A stretch of DNA of 64,000 nucleotides from Trametes villosa. Taxonomy: Eukaryota; Basidiomycota; Agaricomycetes; Polyporales; Polyporaceae. The position numbers were made by a program, and so were the translations under genes. The stretch is taken from the NCBI GenBank assembly GCA_002964805.2, contig PUDQ02000079.1, positions 462,114 through 526,113 on the forward strand. Direction: 5' to 3'. The notes under the pieces were generated by a model that worked only from the letters and a program-made list of their open reading frames with translations, was not told where the DNA came from and did no database searches. Below are positions 21,801 through 33,800 of the stretch, one piece after another. How positions within the stretch are numbered: position 1 is the first letter of the stretch; each line of letters starts with the position of its first letter.

Positions 21801-22420
21801 GGTCATGGGCATGATTTCGAAGTTGCCATACGTTCCTGTCGAACGGGGCGAAGTTTACTTAGTAGGTAGAGATCCGTAGGCAAGATACGCGGAGGTGCAT
21901 ACCCAGCGAGGAGCCCGTGCCGCTGTCGTGCATCGGGCTGAGCCCGCGGATCTTCTGCGTTGGGTCGGTGATGTAGCCTGCAAGGCTGTTCTATCGATTG
22001 TTCGGAGGGTGATGCATAAATGGGATAGACGAACCGGCAGGGGCATAGCCCGTTAGGTCCGTCGAGAACTTAGCCTATGGAGCAAAGCTTCTTTCAACGA
22101 AGATGACCTCAAACCGGAGCGTGATCACACACCATGCCGAACGGGACGGATGCTCCGGGGCTAGTGCGCGATGCTCAGCGATATGTCCGACGCAGACGAG
22201 CTGGGGCAAAGGTTCCGTACCAGACATCGCCGAAGTTGTCGGTTCCAATGAAGACGTTCACAAATTCGGTATAGTCGACGTCGTTGGAGTGGGACGATCC
22301 TGCTTTCTTGATCGCGGCAGAGATTCTCTTTTGCACCTGAGGAGATGGCTGAGCGTGGACCGAGCCGAGACTCCAGCAAGAGACGGCAGCGAGCACCCAG
22401 AGCGCACGCATAGCGGCCAT
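18892..22420 (-). CDS. Secreted glycoside hydrolase family 92 (alpha-1,2-mannosidase-like)
   Basis: The start at 22420 gives MAAMRALWVLAAVSCWSLGS, a signal peptide, then VNVFIGTDNFGDVC and, after an intron, PGASVPFGM, the N-terminal signature of GH92. By my reading about 18 short exons follow on the - strand. They include GLSPMHDSGTGSSLG, TYGNFEIMP, NFQAYGLGQTQLNLTRN, SWDTFRTFYPLMSLHSPAEF, GWMPECRANNLPGWTQGGSS, DPIVGHFAITYHNEAA, KAAGGLPGNDDQAAMASLLV and SQFLVLSPMTPRF. These are characteristic GH92 blocks, including the calcium-dependent catalytic region around GNDD. The family removes alpha-mannose residues from glycans by an inverting mechanism. The stop is TGA 18894-18892. Exon boundaries were not all fixed individually. 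Confidence 0.92.
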
Positions 22421-22941
22421 CAGTGCGGGGCAGAGGAGCTACCGAGCTTAAGCAGGTCGTGCGCACGACCTTACGTCGGCCGTCACTTCCTTGCGCGGCT
22501 TAAGTACCCTCCTCGACCGGGCCATCGCGGGCGGCGGAGTCGATACGCGATGGCGAGAAGAAGGCGGCAGCACATGCCAGAGTAGCAGCAACTCGGAGAT
22601 GTGGGCACGCGTGATCATGGCTTCGCGTTATTGATAGCTGTTTGGCCCACCAAAGGAGCGGGCGGCAGGCTGCGGATGGAGGAGGGGTGACCATCGGGAG
22701 GAGAGCAGCAGGTGTGCAATAGACAGCGAGGTCACAGATCTTCGTGCATCCCGGAGGAAGCGGGCCATCAGAAAGGGCCGTATCTCAGACAAAGCCGTCG
22801 GAGCATAGATATCGCTCGCTATGACATCGAGCAGAAGGTCTCATGATGCTGGGCGCGACGACGTACCGTAAGATCAGAAGCGGTGCACATGCAGAGAGGG
22901 CCGCTATAAATGCGCTCACTTGTCATACAAGACGGACAACG
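22421..22941. other. Intergenic region, GH92 promoter and Pth 3' side
   Basis: About 520 bp between the GH92 start and the stop of the peptidyl-tRNA hydrolase gene (same strand). No coding pattern recognised. Confidence 0.5.
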
Positions 22942-23617
22942 TTATCGTGACTTGAGGCTCTTCTCTATTACCCGGGTCAGCTCCCTCCATACCAGGTCCG
23001 AGCCGCCGCCGTTGGGGCCCCAGAAGTGTCGCTCCTGTGGGGATAGCGGGCCGAGTACGTAGTCCGCGGGGTCCCCATCCCTGCCGATGCCAGCGCGAAG
23101 ACGATGGAAGGCCAGGTCGCCTCCCAAAGCGGCAATGACACTGCGTACGCCGTTGTGACCATTTGCGGAGCCGCCGAACTTGGGCGAGATTGTGCAAGGT
23201 TTGTGGTCAAGTGAATCGTGAACGACAATCAGGTTTTCGGGGTTGATCGCAGCATGGCGTAGCACCTGCACAACAGGTCGGCCGGTAATATTCATCAGGG
23301 CCTCTGATGGCAATAGCGAGAGTCAGAAAATATATCCTGAGTTTGACACGGGTGAATGCTTACTTGGTTTGAACAGGGTGAGAGTTACCATCTGGTTATT
23401 CGGACCGATGGGGACGTCGACGTCGGCTACGTGACCTCCTCTTGCTCTATCTGCCGACATGGAGACACCGAGACGAGCTGCAAGTGTATCCACAATGTAA
23501 TGACCTATACTGTTTCAGGTGAGCGAAGGAAAACATAAACGTGTTTCATCACCTTTACCTGTGCCGCGTCATAGGATGTGTTATGTTGCCCAGTCCGGCG
23601 ACGAGGAAGTGCGTCAT
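22942..23617 (-). CDS. Peptidyl-tRNA hydrolase (bacterial Pth type)
   Basis: Three exons, 23617-23559, 23509-23364 and 23303-22942, give 188 residues. The start reads MTHFLVAGLGNITHPMTRHS, with the VGLGNP-like motif and the catalytic-His region (TRHS). Then comes GHYIVDTLAARLGV, then FKPKALMNITG, matching the family's KPxTYMNxSG. LIVVHDSLD follows (family VHDDLD, with the catalytic Asp position kept), then GGSANGHNGVRSVIAALGGD, LRAGIGRDGDPADYVLG. The enzyme releases peptides from stalled peptidyl-tRNA; eukaryotic copies usually act in mitochondria. No clear mitochondrial targeting sequence precedes the domain. Each joint keeps the frame (59+146+362 nt). Confidence 0.93.
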
Positions 23618-23930
23618 GGCGACGTCTATCGTGCAATTTCTCGCTGTAGGTGTAGTCTAGGTAATGGTTCTAATCACAAGCTCAAGACCATAGCCGGCTG
23701 AAAACTCGGGTGAAGGGTGGAGGGCTGAGGGAGGAAGGCAGGACGCGACGACTCTCCCGCCCCGCGGCGTATTCTGCACAGACGCGATCACGTGGAAGCG
23801 CCTTACGTAAGCCATGTGCGCCACACGCTCCAGTGCTATGCCCGCACTGGAGTCTGCAGGATTCGTTTATCTTGCCTCTTACTTCCATGTCCTCGGTATC
23901 ATAACCGCCCATTAATCCCCCTCATCGGCC
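23618..23930. other. Divergent promoter region, Pth / PAQR
   Basis: 313 bp between two divergent start codons; presumably shared regulatory sequence. No motif identified with confidence. Confidence 0.5.
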
Positions 23931-25868
23931 ATGGCGACGACAACGACGACAGCAACAGCGACGACGAGTGCGATCCAGGCCCATCCCACCGATGCCCGTG
24001 CCCGCCGCCCCGTTCGCCGCAGGCTCTCCACCTTCCATGCTGGACGGTACGCTCTGCCCCAGCCGTGCCACCAGCTCCCCCCATCGGTCGAGGCTCTGGA
24101 CTTGTCCCTCACGTCGCTCACACCCACTCTCGCTTCGCTGCGCCTCCATGTGCTCACTTACCTCGCCGACCTCGAGACTCGGCTCTCTCTCCTCGAGTCC
24201 CCCATCTCCTCCGAATCGATCAAGGCCAAGGGTGAGCTGACCATGGATGAGGCTCGCGCATGGGCGCAGGACGGCCTCGAGATGCTGCGCAAGATCCGGG
24301 AGGACGTCTGCGCTCATCTGCCGGACTTCACCCTCGACGGCGTCCCCTCGGTCGAAGAGTTCGTCAAGACGCATATGCCGGACGTCTCCGCACTCCCAGA
24401 CGTATGCTCACACCTTCCGGACATGCCGGACGTTATGCGCTCGCATCTCCCCGACTTCGACCTTTCGGACGTCCGCTCCCGAATAGACGGCGTTCGCACT
24501 CGCTTCTCCGACATAGACTTCCATAGACCGCTAGACTACGTCCCGACGCTGTCGAACAGCCTCCAGTCTTTACAGGCGCACCTATCCTCGATGGACCTCA
24601 CACAGAGCCTCTACGTCTCATCCTATGCGCCTAGCGCGTCCCTCTCTACCCTTCTCGACAGGGTCCTCTCTTCCCACCTGGTGTCTGAGATCTCTTCGGA
24701 CCTCAAGAGTGGAGAGGAGACGCTGGAGAAGGCCGCCCTGGAGATCGCTCGAGCGATGAAACGATCGCTCAACGGGTCGCGGCTGATTCAGTACGTCGAT
24801 CTGCCAGAGAAGTGGCGCAACAATCCGTTTGTCAAGGGCGGTTATAGGTGTGTATCGTTTTGCTGTGACCGGTGATACGGTTGCCCGGCGCACGTCAATG
24901 TGCAGTAAGTCGGTGGCTGACATGCGTCTCACAGATTTATTCCGTTGCATGAATGGCCTCGTCTCGTCCTTTCACTCTTTGCCTTACATAACGAGACGCG
25001 TACGTATTTCCCTGTACCCTGCGGCTCCGAGCGCTCACCTCTATGCAGTGAATATCCACACACATCTTATACCCTTCCTGCTATGGTCCTTTACATTATT
25101 CCGACTCTCACCCTACTCCAACGCCTCAGACGCCGATGAGCCAGCGAAGGTCATATTCACCGCCTTCGCGCTCATCTGCCTATTCACCAGTGCCCTATGG
25201 CACACGATGGCCGGTTGCGCCCACCCGCACGGCATGGACCTCTGCGCGCGCGTCGACTACGTCGGAATTGGCTGGTGAGTGCTCATTCGCAATTGTAGCG
25301 TTGCGACGGGCTCTGACGCGGGCGGTTTGCACAGGCTGATCAGCGCGAGCGTGGGCACCGTCGTCTACTACGGATTCCAGTGCCAGGAGATGACGCGAAA
25401 CGCGTTCCTCCTGCTCTGCTTCGCGATCGGCCTGTCTGGGAGCATCTTCCCCTTCATGGGCTGGTTCAACAAGCGCGAGTACAAGGTACGCCCGTCTCCA
25501 AAAGCGCCTAAACGGAGGCTGACGGCTGGCGCCAGCACGTCCGCATCGCCTTCTTCGTCTCGCTCGCGCTGAGCAGCATCGCGCCCCTGGCCGAGCTCGC
25601 GCGTGCACACGGGCTGCGCGCGATGGGCGCGTTCATCGGCCCAATCGTGCCCTCGCTCGCGGCGTACGTAGTCGGCCTGTGCTTCTACGCGACGCACTTC
25701 CCCGAGTGCGTGCTCGCGCCGCGCTGGCCGTCGCTGCGGCTGCTCGACTGGCTCGGCGGCGGCTCGCACGCGATCTGGCACGTCTGCATCGTGCTCGCGA
25801 TCAGCCTGCACAAGGCGGGCATGGAGGAGATGAAGCGCGGGATCGGGCACGCGTGCACGCTGGGTTGA
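23931..25868 (+). CDS. PAQR / haemolysin-III family membrane protein (Izh3-like)
   Basis: Five exons, 23931-24847, 24935-24999, 25049-25274, 25335-25485 and 25536-25868, give 563 residues. The C-terminal half carries the seven-helix PAQR domain: HEWPRLVLSLFALHNETLN, IHTHLIPFLLWSFTL, LICLFTSALWHTMAGC, then VDYVGIGWLISAS, and near the end GGGSHAIWHVCIVLAISLHK. The metal-binding residues of the family (Ser and His of SALWHT, and His pairs of SHAIWH) are present. The N-terminal about 300 residues are soluble and contain repeated HLPD/MPD units around residues 125-190 (e.g. CAHLPDFTLDGV, CSHLPDMPDVMRSHLPDFDL), resembling the long extension of yeast Izh3. The family is linked to sterol and zinc homeostasis. 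The acyl-hydrolase activity of some members is not shown here. Confidence 0.92.
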
Positions 25869-26314
25869 TGGGGTTGGGGCTGAAGGGAAGGGTGTATGTA
25901 TATTGGTTATGGCTGCTTTGCTTTCTTGCTGGCTCGGTTTAGTGTAGTCCCACTTAATGAGACTGCACGCGTTTCTTGTCAAGTTGAGTGCCCGTCAGGT
26001 CACTAGCTCATCAGAGCAGGTAAGCAAATCGGATTCGTAGCAAAAGTATCGAAGTACCCGGTGAGTCCGCGCGTCTGCATCACCGCTGCGCGCAACACCT
26101 TGTGCTCTGAATCCTTTCAATATACACTCTGACGTCCGAGTATGTGTGCGTATGATTACTTCTCCCGCTGTGCTCAAAGCCTCGTACGTGAACGGAAAGC
26201 TCTGCGTTCTGCTAGTGTATGTCCAGACTATATGGGCGCTTAATGCACAGTAGATGAGTTGTTGCACGGCGCTTGCCACAGCGCGTTGTGCAGCCTGAGT
26301 CTGCTCCCGCCACC
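25869..26314. other. Intergenic region, PAQR to TAF12
   Basis: About 446 bp. No coding pattern recognised; probably 3' UTR and the TAF12 promoter. Confidence 0.5.
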
Positions 26315-27804
26315 ATGTCCGCCGTCCCACCCGTCCAGCCCCAGCTGCCCCAGGCGCAACCCCAGCAGCCTCAGCAGCCGCAACAACCACAGGCTCAGCC
26401 TGTCCCAGCTCAGCCTCAGGCGACCCAGCAGCAACAACAGCAACAGCAGCAGGCGCAAGCGCAAGCGCAAGCACAGGCACAAGCACAAGCGCAGCCGAAC
26501 ATCATCGCCGCGCTCGGGAATGCGTTCAAGACGCAGACGGGCGACCCGCTCCCGGGCGAGCACATCGCGCAGCTGCTCATCGCGAACATGAGCCAGCTCG
26601 GCGAGCTCGCGAAGCAGGGCAAGCTCTCGCAGCAGCAGATCGTGCAGGTGCGCCTCACCCCGCTCTTCGTGCTTTTCATCTTTACCGAGCCACCCTCTGA
26701 CACACAAACGACCTATGTGCAATGTGCAGCTCAAACAATACGCGGACAAGCACAAAGCGGCCTCCGGGTCCACTTCAGGCGCCGCCGCGACACAGGTACG
26801 TCCTCCATCCCCCATGCCCCCCTCCGCGCGCGCCCAGAAGCGCAAGACGCCGATGCCGACCTCGCACCGCCAGCAGTCGCAGCAACCCACGACGCAAGCC
26901 GCCGCCGCGGGTGCAGCGAACCCCGCGTTCAAGCACGCGAGCCCGAGCCCGTTCCTCGGCGCGACACCCACCGCCGCCGCGCCGATCACGGCGACGCTCC
27001 CCGCGGCGACGCAGGGCGCGGTGCAGTGGCAGCCCGCGCAGCAGGGCCGGCCGACGCTCACGGGCGGGATACCCAGCGGCCGCGTCGCAGGTGAGCCTCC
27101 GCTTCCGTTTGTGTTTGTGTTTGTGGAGGCTGGGGCTAGGGAAGTGCTGACGGAGGCTCGGGCGGACAGGCGCGCCGCCGCAGGTCACGAAGCCACAGGA
27201 CGACACGACGGTGCTGACGCTCGACGACAGCCGCTCGCGGCGGAAGGCGACGCCGGGCGACCAGAGCATGCGCCGCTCGATCCAGGACCTCGTCTCCAGC
27301 ATCGACCCGAACGTCAAGATCGAGCCCGAGGTCGAGGATGTGAGTTCCCCCCGTTCACGCTGTGGCTGACCCACGATCGCGCTGCCGAGTTGTCGAGCTG
27401 TGGCTAACGGGCGCATTGTGGTGTAGCTCCTGCTGGACATCGCGGACGAGTTCATCGACTCGGTGACCAACTTCGGCTGCCGGCTCGCGAAGCACCGCGG
27501 CGGCGACACGCTCGAGGTCAAAGACCTCCAGCTGCACCTCGGTATGTCCCCCTTCCGTCTCCGCCCTTCAAATAAGCGCATGCATCTCGAACATCCGCCC
27601 CCTGTCGCAGAACGCAACCACAACATCCGTATCCCCGGCTTCGCGTCCGACGAGGCGCGAATATCCCTGTCGCAGGCCGCGATCGCGCCCGCCGCCGGCG
27701 CGGCGGGCACGTCGAAGAAGGGCGCGCAGAACGCGCAGATGACCCTGCGCAGCCACCGGCTCTCACAGGTGCAGTTCGCCAAGAAAGAGGCGAAGCTCAT
27801 GTAG
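26315..27804 (+). CDS. TAF12: Transcription initiation factor TFIID subunit 12 (TAF12)
   Basis: Five exons, 26315-26647, 26730-27090, 27170-27339, 27427-27541 and 27611-27804, give 390 residues. The histone-fold domain is unmistakable: [40 protein letters not shown], then [12 protein letters not shown]12 pairs with TAF4 in TFIID and with Ada1 in SAGA. The N-terminus has Gln/Pro and Ala-Gln repeats (a run of nine Q near residue 40, then seven AQ units). The middle part is Pro/Ala-rich. A GTACGT within exon 2 (about 26797) might be a donor of a 41-bp intron, but reading through keeps the frame and is simpler. Placement of the histone fold near the C-terminus fits the family. Confidence 0.95.
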
Positions 27805-27982
27805 ATTCTGTCCCCTGTGCGCCGTTATGTTGCTTGCACCGCCGTTCTGTCGTTATCATGTGTTGCCTCGTCGCATTGTAGTATCATATGTACTTGTAAT
27901 CTAGTGTGTTATATTGAGGTCAGGTCCGTCATAAGCTTTCTCTCCCTCCTTCTCTCCATATCGCCGCAAAGCTGCCCATATG

Positions 27983-29176
27983 CTACGCCTTGGTCGCCTT
28001 CTCTGCCTTGTCCACCGGGGTCTTCGCAGCGTCGTCCACGGGGAGCGCCGTCGCGTTTTTCGCGCCCTTCTCCCCGTCAGTCAGCGTCGTCGTCGCATTC
28101 TTCGCATCCGTCCCGTTCAGTGGCGTGTCCGTGGGCAGCACCGGCGGGGGAGGGGGCGCGGCACGGTTGCTGTCGATGTTGAGCACGCCTGCATGCTTCC
28201 GGCGCATCTCCTCCTGCGCGATGTATGGGTCCGACCGGTTCAAGTTCGGGTCCGGGCGCGACGGCAGGAGCGCGTCGGTGTCGAGCTCAAGGGTGTGCGC
28301 GCCTACGCCGTGCGACCCCATCCCGTGTGTCCCTATGTCCTTCGCGAGGTCGAACGCGCGGCGCAGGGGCGCGGCGAAGTAGCGTGCGGGGGCGAGCACG
28401 CGCCGGAGCAGACCAGACGTAGGCCCGAGCGAGCTGAGCTGCGCGGGGGTCTTGGGGACGCCGCCGGACTGGGCGCCCGCGGGCTGCGCGAGTGCGCTGA
28501 GGGTGTCGTGTGCGGCATACGAGGCTTTGTAGCGCGACTCGCCCGAGGTCTTGACCCCCTGCCCGGCGACTGTGCTCAGGAGGGACAGGTCCGGGTGCAC
28601 GGGGAGGTTGTTGGGGCCCGCCTTCGTGAGGTCGCCGAGCGCGACAGGGAAGCCGGCCGCGGGTGCAGGAGCAGAACCAGAGCCAGTCGAGCCAGAGACA
28701 TCGGGAGCAGCCGCGTAGGAGTTGCTAGGAGAGCCTGCAGCGGTAGAGGCGTACTCAGGCTGGAGGCTGTCAGCCTCCCAGTCTGCAGCAGAGCGGTGGC
28801 TGAGCATAGGGCTGGCTGGAGGCCCGCCAGTAGAGGGCGTAGCCTCGACGCCTTGGACAGGTCCAGGAACTTGGATCAGGGTGACGTTGTGGTTGACGCC
28901 GTAGTCGGCCTGGCGGAAGTCAGCACGAGGGAGGCGAGCCAGTTTGTTAACCTTGGCCTTGGAGAGGCGTTGGACTTGTGCGTTGCGGCCCGCCGTGGGC
29001 ATGGTGGGCATAGCGGGAAGAGCAACGTTCGGCATCTCGCTTGGACCCGTCATCTCCAGCGTCACGGTTGCTTGAATGACGGGGATCACGACTTTGGTGG
29101 TCTCCATAAGCGGGGCGGCAGCGGCAGGGAGGACGAGCGCGGTTGTGCAGACAACCGAGAGAGTAGAGAGACGCAT
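27983..29176 (-). CDS. Secreted protein of unknown function
   Basis: A single intronless frame of 397 residues starts at 29176 with MRLSTLSVVCTTALVLPAAA, a good signal peptide. The rest is rich in Ala, Pro, Ser, Thr and Gly and has no cysteine pattern or domain that I recognise. N-glycosylation sequons occur (NHNVT, NRSD, NGTD, NATT). The C-terminus is Lys/Ala-rich (DKAEKATKA) without a GPI-like hydrophobic tail. It looks like a disordered extracellular or cell-wall protein. The 3' end faces TAF12, 178 bp away. Confidence 0.7.
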   Translation of the reverse strand: MRLSTLSVVCTTALVLPAAAAPLMETTKVVIPVIQATVTLEMTGPSEMPNVALPAMPTMPTAGRNAQVQRLSKAKVNKLARLPRADFRQADYGVNHNVTLIQVPGPVQGVEATPSTGGPPASPMLSHRSAADWEADSLQPEYASTAAGSPSNSYAAAPDVSGSTGSGSAPAPAAGFPVALGDLTKAGPNNLPVHPDLSLLSTVAGQGVKTSGESRYKASYAAHDTLSALAQPAGAQSGGVPKTPAQLSSLGPTSGLLRRVLAPARYFAAPLRRAFDLAKDIGTHGMGSHGVGAHTLELDTDALLPSRPDPNLNRSDPYIAQEEMRRKHAGVLNIDSNRAAPPPPPVLPTDTPLNGTDAKNATTTLTDGEKGAKNATALPVDDAAKTPVDKAEKATKA

Positions 29177-30856
29177 ATCGAGGAGCTGGACAGTGAACGA
29201 GTGTAGACGAGAGGTCGTGAGGGGTCGTGAGGCCTGTGGGCGTGGGGTAGCTGTCGCGGCGAGCGCGGTCGTCGGTGGTGGTGGTCGAGGAAAGAGTGTG
29301 TGGGGCGGGGTGGTCGAGTGTGTCTCTATTTGAACCTGTCTGGGCGGGCACGTCGGGCTGTCACACAGCTGTCAGCCACAGACTAACGGAGCCGTCGATC
29401 GAACTTGCTAAACCGAACTGGATCCGGGCCCGGAATATTGTCTCTCATCCTCCTTTGACTACTCGACTCTGCAGCTCTGGCGATTGACCACGCCATTTGT
29501 AGTTTTATCTAGAACTCGTTTACGATTCAAACGGATTTTCGGCGCAATATAGTGCACCTTACGCACATAGCGGCGGGGCTGCTGTAAGGCTCAGCCAAGT
29601 GGATGGCATGGCAGTCATCCGACGCGCCTCGAAGACGCTGTCGATATTGGTACCCTCGCGCACGATACAGTCCGAGCCATTGGCATCGTAAACAGAGCTG
29701 TACCTGCCGGTTGCTTGCGGTTACTCACCGTAGTATGTCGAGCACGAGAGGGGCCTGTGGCACGCATAACCATCGCGTCCTGCCACTTGAGTAGTGCCTG
29801 GTGAGGAATCACCGTGCAATTAATGGCTGATGAGTTCATGAGCGAACAAATTCCATAGGTTCAGCAGGTAAGAACACGAACGACGAACTTTGTGAAGGGT
29901 CCGCAATCGCGATTACGAGTGTTCGCGAAGCGTGTCATTGTCAAACGGGCAACGCGTCTGTATCGGGACTTAGAAGGATGGTGCGCCACAACGGTAGCGA
30001 CGTAGAACGTGCTACTACACTTCTAGACGCCAGTGGCGACCTTCCGGGCCCCGTTTCGTTCTGTGAGGATCTTCTGTCTGTCCCGATACAGTCCCTGGAA
30101 CATGTTTGTAGCTTCTCGCGAAGCTCGAGCGCGATCGTGGAGCTGCCCGTCTCGTATTTATATGCGAGGCCTAGCTTGTCGCGCAGAACCGCGTTCTTTC
30201 CCCCTCCCATCGTCCCTAGTACGAGTATTCGCGTGGACGATTCGTCTCGAGTGTCGGCTCACAAGAAGCCTTCGAGGATTCAGGCGCGCTTCCTCCCCAA
30301 TAGTGGGCTGTCGTCCGTGGTCCTAACATCCGTCATGATGGTATGTCAGTCCATGGCTTAAAACACGCTGCGCAATAGCAAACAACAAAACCCCGCACGG
30401 AAGGGTGATCGGCATAGCGGTACGCACGGGCAGCTTGAGTAGTCCCGGTAGCTTTCCCGCTGATCCCAGCCTCAGGCCTGCAGAACAAGGCACACAGACG
30501 TTACCGGGGATAGCCCCGCGTAATAGAGAACCACGTTGAAGACGTCGTCGGAAAAGGCTGTAAAAGGCTGCCCATGTTGTCCGCTCAAGCGCCTGCGGAA
30601 AAATGGAGGCGATGCGCGCCTAGGACCAAGCGCCTGCCATATTTGGACGTCCTATTGTGTGGCTCAGCCGAGAACAATGGGACTCGGTACGCGACCGAAC
30701 ACAATGGCCCCCTCCTCTCTCAAAAACATGCAGCGGCCGCGCAGAGAGCGACCGTCCCCTCTGGGTCATTTCCCTCTCTTTCCACGCTACGTCCGTCGAC
30801 GACCCCCTTAGATTTCCCAGTACTTCATCGTCGCCGGTCGACCTCAGCTGGCAGCA
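29177..30856. other. Intergenic region with a possible P-loop remnant
   Basis: About 1.7 kb between two divergent genes. On the - strand near 30236-30100 a short stretch encodes ILVLGTMGGGKNAVLRDKLG, resembling a Walker A loop (GxxxxGK) with Asn where Ser/Thr is expected. An in-frame stop lies shortly upstream and no intact gene surrounds it. It may be a decayed P-loop GTPase fragment or chance. The rest shows nothing recognisable. Confidence 0.4.
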
Positions 30857-33800
30857 ATGTCTAACATCCCTCGCTGGAACTCCCCTCCTCCTGTCTACGA
30901 CGCTCCTTCAACAAGGCAAGCCTTCGGAACCACTCTCCGACCTTACCTCCAACTCCCACACCTCCTTTCTCTGACCTGGCTCGCTTACCCTATCCTCTCC
31001 CTGGTCTTCGTCGTTTTCCGGCTCGTGCTGTCTTCCGGCTCTGCTCAGGATGCCGTCGCGAACGCGAAGAGCGAACTGCTCACGAGCTGCAAGGCCGCAG
31101 AACGCGCGGCCACCGGCGCGGCTAGCATGCCGCGATACATGGCAGCAGCGACGAACGCGCAGATCACGGACGCCGTGAACGGGACTATGAACGCGGCCCG
31201 CGCCACGATGGTCCTCGCGCTCACGATCATGGAAGCCATTATCAACTTTATCATCGACACCTACCGCTCGACCTTCCTTTGCTTCCTCGAGCTGGTCGTC
31301 CGGGGCGGCCTGTCTATCCTCATTGGCGCAGTAGACGAGGTGAGTTGATTCAAGTCGCGTAGGATTCTGTGCACGAGGTCTCGACCGGCTCGTGTTGCGG
31401 GGAAGTCATGTTAATGACATGCGCTTAACCATGGTCTTAACATGGCTCCCGTGAGATCGCGAATTGGGGGTGTGAGAGCGAGAGAAGTCACTCCCCAGCA
31501 AGGTAGAGTTCGAAAGGATATGTCTCATCGCCCTCGCACCAGGCAAATTCGTAGCCTCATACTGACACGCTTTCACAGTTGAACTCCTTCATAACCAGCA
31601 CCTTCAATGGCCTGCGCGACAACATCCAGAAGGATGTCGGCGCTGCGAACTCCGTCATCCAGTCTGCCATCGGTGCCATCAACAAGGTCAACCCCTTCGG
31701 GGACATCTCGGTGCCTCAGTTCAGCATTCCCAGTCTGGATGCGCTGCAGAACGTCACCCTCCCCACCGATTTCGAGGACTCGTTGAAGAAGTTGAACAGC
31801 TCGCTTCCCAGCCTTTCGGACCTTAAGGACAAGGTTGATTCGATGTAGGTGTTCAAACTCAATGCAGCAGTCCACCGTCGCTGACGCATACTTCAGCGTC
31901 GACACGCCGTTTGAGCTCTTGAAGAAGGATATTAACGAGACCTTCAGCGGGCTGTCCTTCGAGGTCAACGCGCTCCCCGTCCCGGAACAGAACTCGGTCA
32001 CCTTCTGCGACCAGATGGACGTCTCCGTCGTGGACGACCTTGGACGCGACCTGGTGAAGGCGGTCAAGATCGGCATCGTGATCATGATCATCCTCATCTT
32101 CGTCCTCATTGCGGCGAACTGCGCGCTCGAATGGTACAAGTGGCGCACGATGAAGCAGCACTTCCAGCGGACGCGCGAGGCCTGGATGACGGACCCTGCC
32201 GTGCAGCACATCACGTACTCGAAGAGCAACGCGCCGGTGGTGGACATGAGCGACCACAACCTCATGTGTCTACAAGCGACGTCCGCGCACCCGCTGCTCA
32301 TGCGGATCGCGAACAAGCTGTCGTCGCTGCTGCGTCTGAGCCCGTCGCAGTACATCCACCTCCAGTGGTTCTTCCACTACGTCTTCCACCCGCCGGCGCT
32401 CGCATGTTTCCTCATCGGCTTCTTTGGCCTTCTCTCCGTCGAGCTTCAGCTACTCGCCATCGGTCCTCTCGCGGCGAAGTACACCCACCAGGCGAACCAA
32501 TCCGTCAACAACTTCTCAAACCTCATCGCGACGTCGATCAACGCGAGCATGTACAACCAGTCCGCGGCGTACGCCAGTTCGGTAAACGGGCGCGTGGACC
32601 ACGTCCAGACCACAATCAACGACGGCCTCTTCGGATGGGTGAACGGTACCACGACCACGCTGAACGACACCATCAGCGGCTTCTACAACGACATCCAGGA
32701 CGCGGTCGGCACCGTCTTCAACGGGACGATCCTCGAGAGCCCCGTGCAGGAGTTCATCCGCTGCTTCATCGGCTCCAAGGTTGACGCGGTCGAGAAGGCG
32801 CTCACGTTCCTCCACGACAACCTGCACGTCGATGTCCCCCGCGTCAACGACTCCGTTCTCGTGCTCTCCCCTGCAGACGTTAACGAGGCTACGCAGCCGA
32901 TTGCCCAGGCCGCTCTTGGGGGTGGCAACGACGACAACCAGGGCCTCCTTCAGCGCGTTCTCGCCGCGTACGTCAAGTCGCTCAAGAAGGAGCGCCTGAT
33001 GTTCGGTATCTTCATGGGTCTCTGGGGCATTGTCGTCCTCATGGCGCTCGCGATCATCTTCTGGCACTCGTACGGGCGTGACATGCTCGAGGCGCGCCGC
33101 CGCCGCCGGTGGCAGCGCGAGCAGCGTGGCGGCATCGACGGCATTGCCCCTCCGTCTGAGAAGGGTGGCGCTCACGATGTCGAGCAGTCGCAGGGGAGCC
33201 TCCCGTCGTTCACGCCGCTCCCTTCGCCGCGCGCAGGCCTCTTCCAGTCCACCCGGCTCTCTCTCCGCGGATCTGGTCAGCAGCAGGACGCCCATCTCCA
33301 GGCACCCCATCCGCTCAGTATCCGCAAGCCCGCGTTCGAGAAGAGCTGGGACAGCTTCCTGGACCGCGCAGACGCCGCTCCAGTGTCCGAGGCTGAGTCC
33401 GCACCCAAGGTCAGCGGGCCGCGCAAGCTGGTCGCGCTCGGCCGGAAGGCTCTGGGCAGGGAGGTGCTCGTCGGCGATACGCAGAACGACTCCGCGTCGG
33501 ATACCCCTGCCCAGACTGAGGCCGCGCAACCTGGGCCTTGGTACAAGCGTATGGTCGGTGCGGTTTGGAGGACGAACGATCAAGCGCCCGAGGAGAGCCG
33601 TGGGCGCAGGCGCAAGCGTCCGAACCTGTCCATCTCTACGGACCACTCCACCGAGCGCCGCGACGACCTCCCGGTTATCGAGCACACCTCCCCCAGTGAT
33701 CAGGCTGGCCCGACCTCCGCTTGGTCCTTGTCCCCCATCGAGACGCGCACGCTCCCGTGGGTGGGCACAGTCCAGCCTACGAAGCCCCCTGCACTGCCTC

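Noticed and set aside
27980..29206. 408-codon + strand frame opposite the secreted protein
   Set aside because: Basic, Arg-rich antisense reading. The - strand frame has a signal peptide and glycosylation sites and is preferred.
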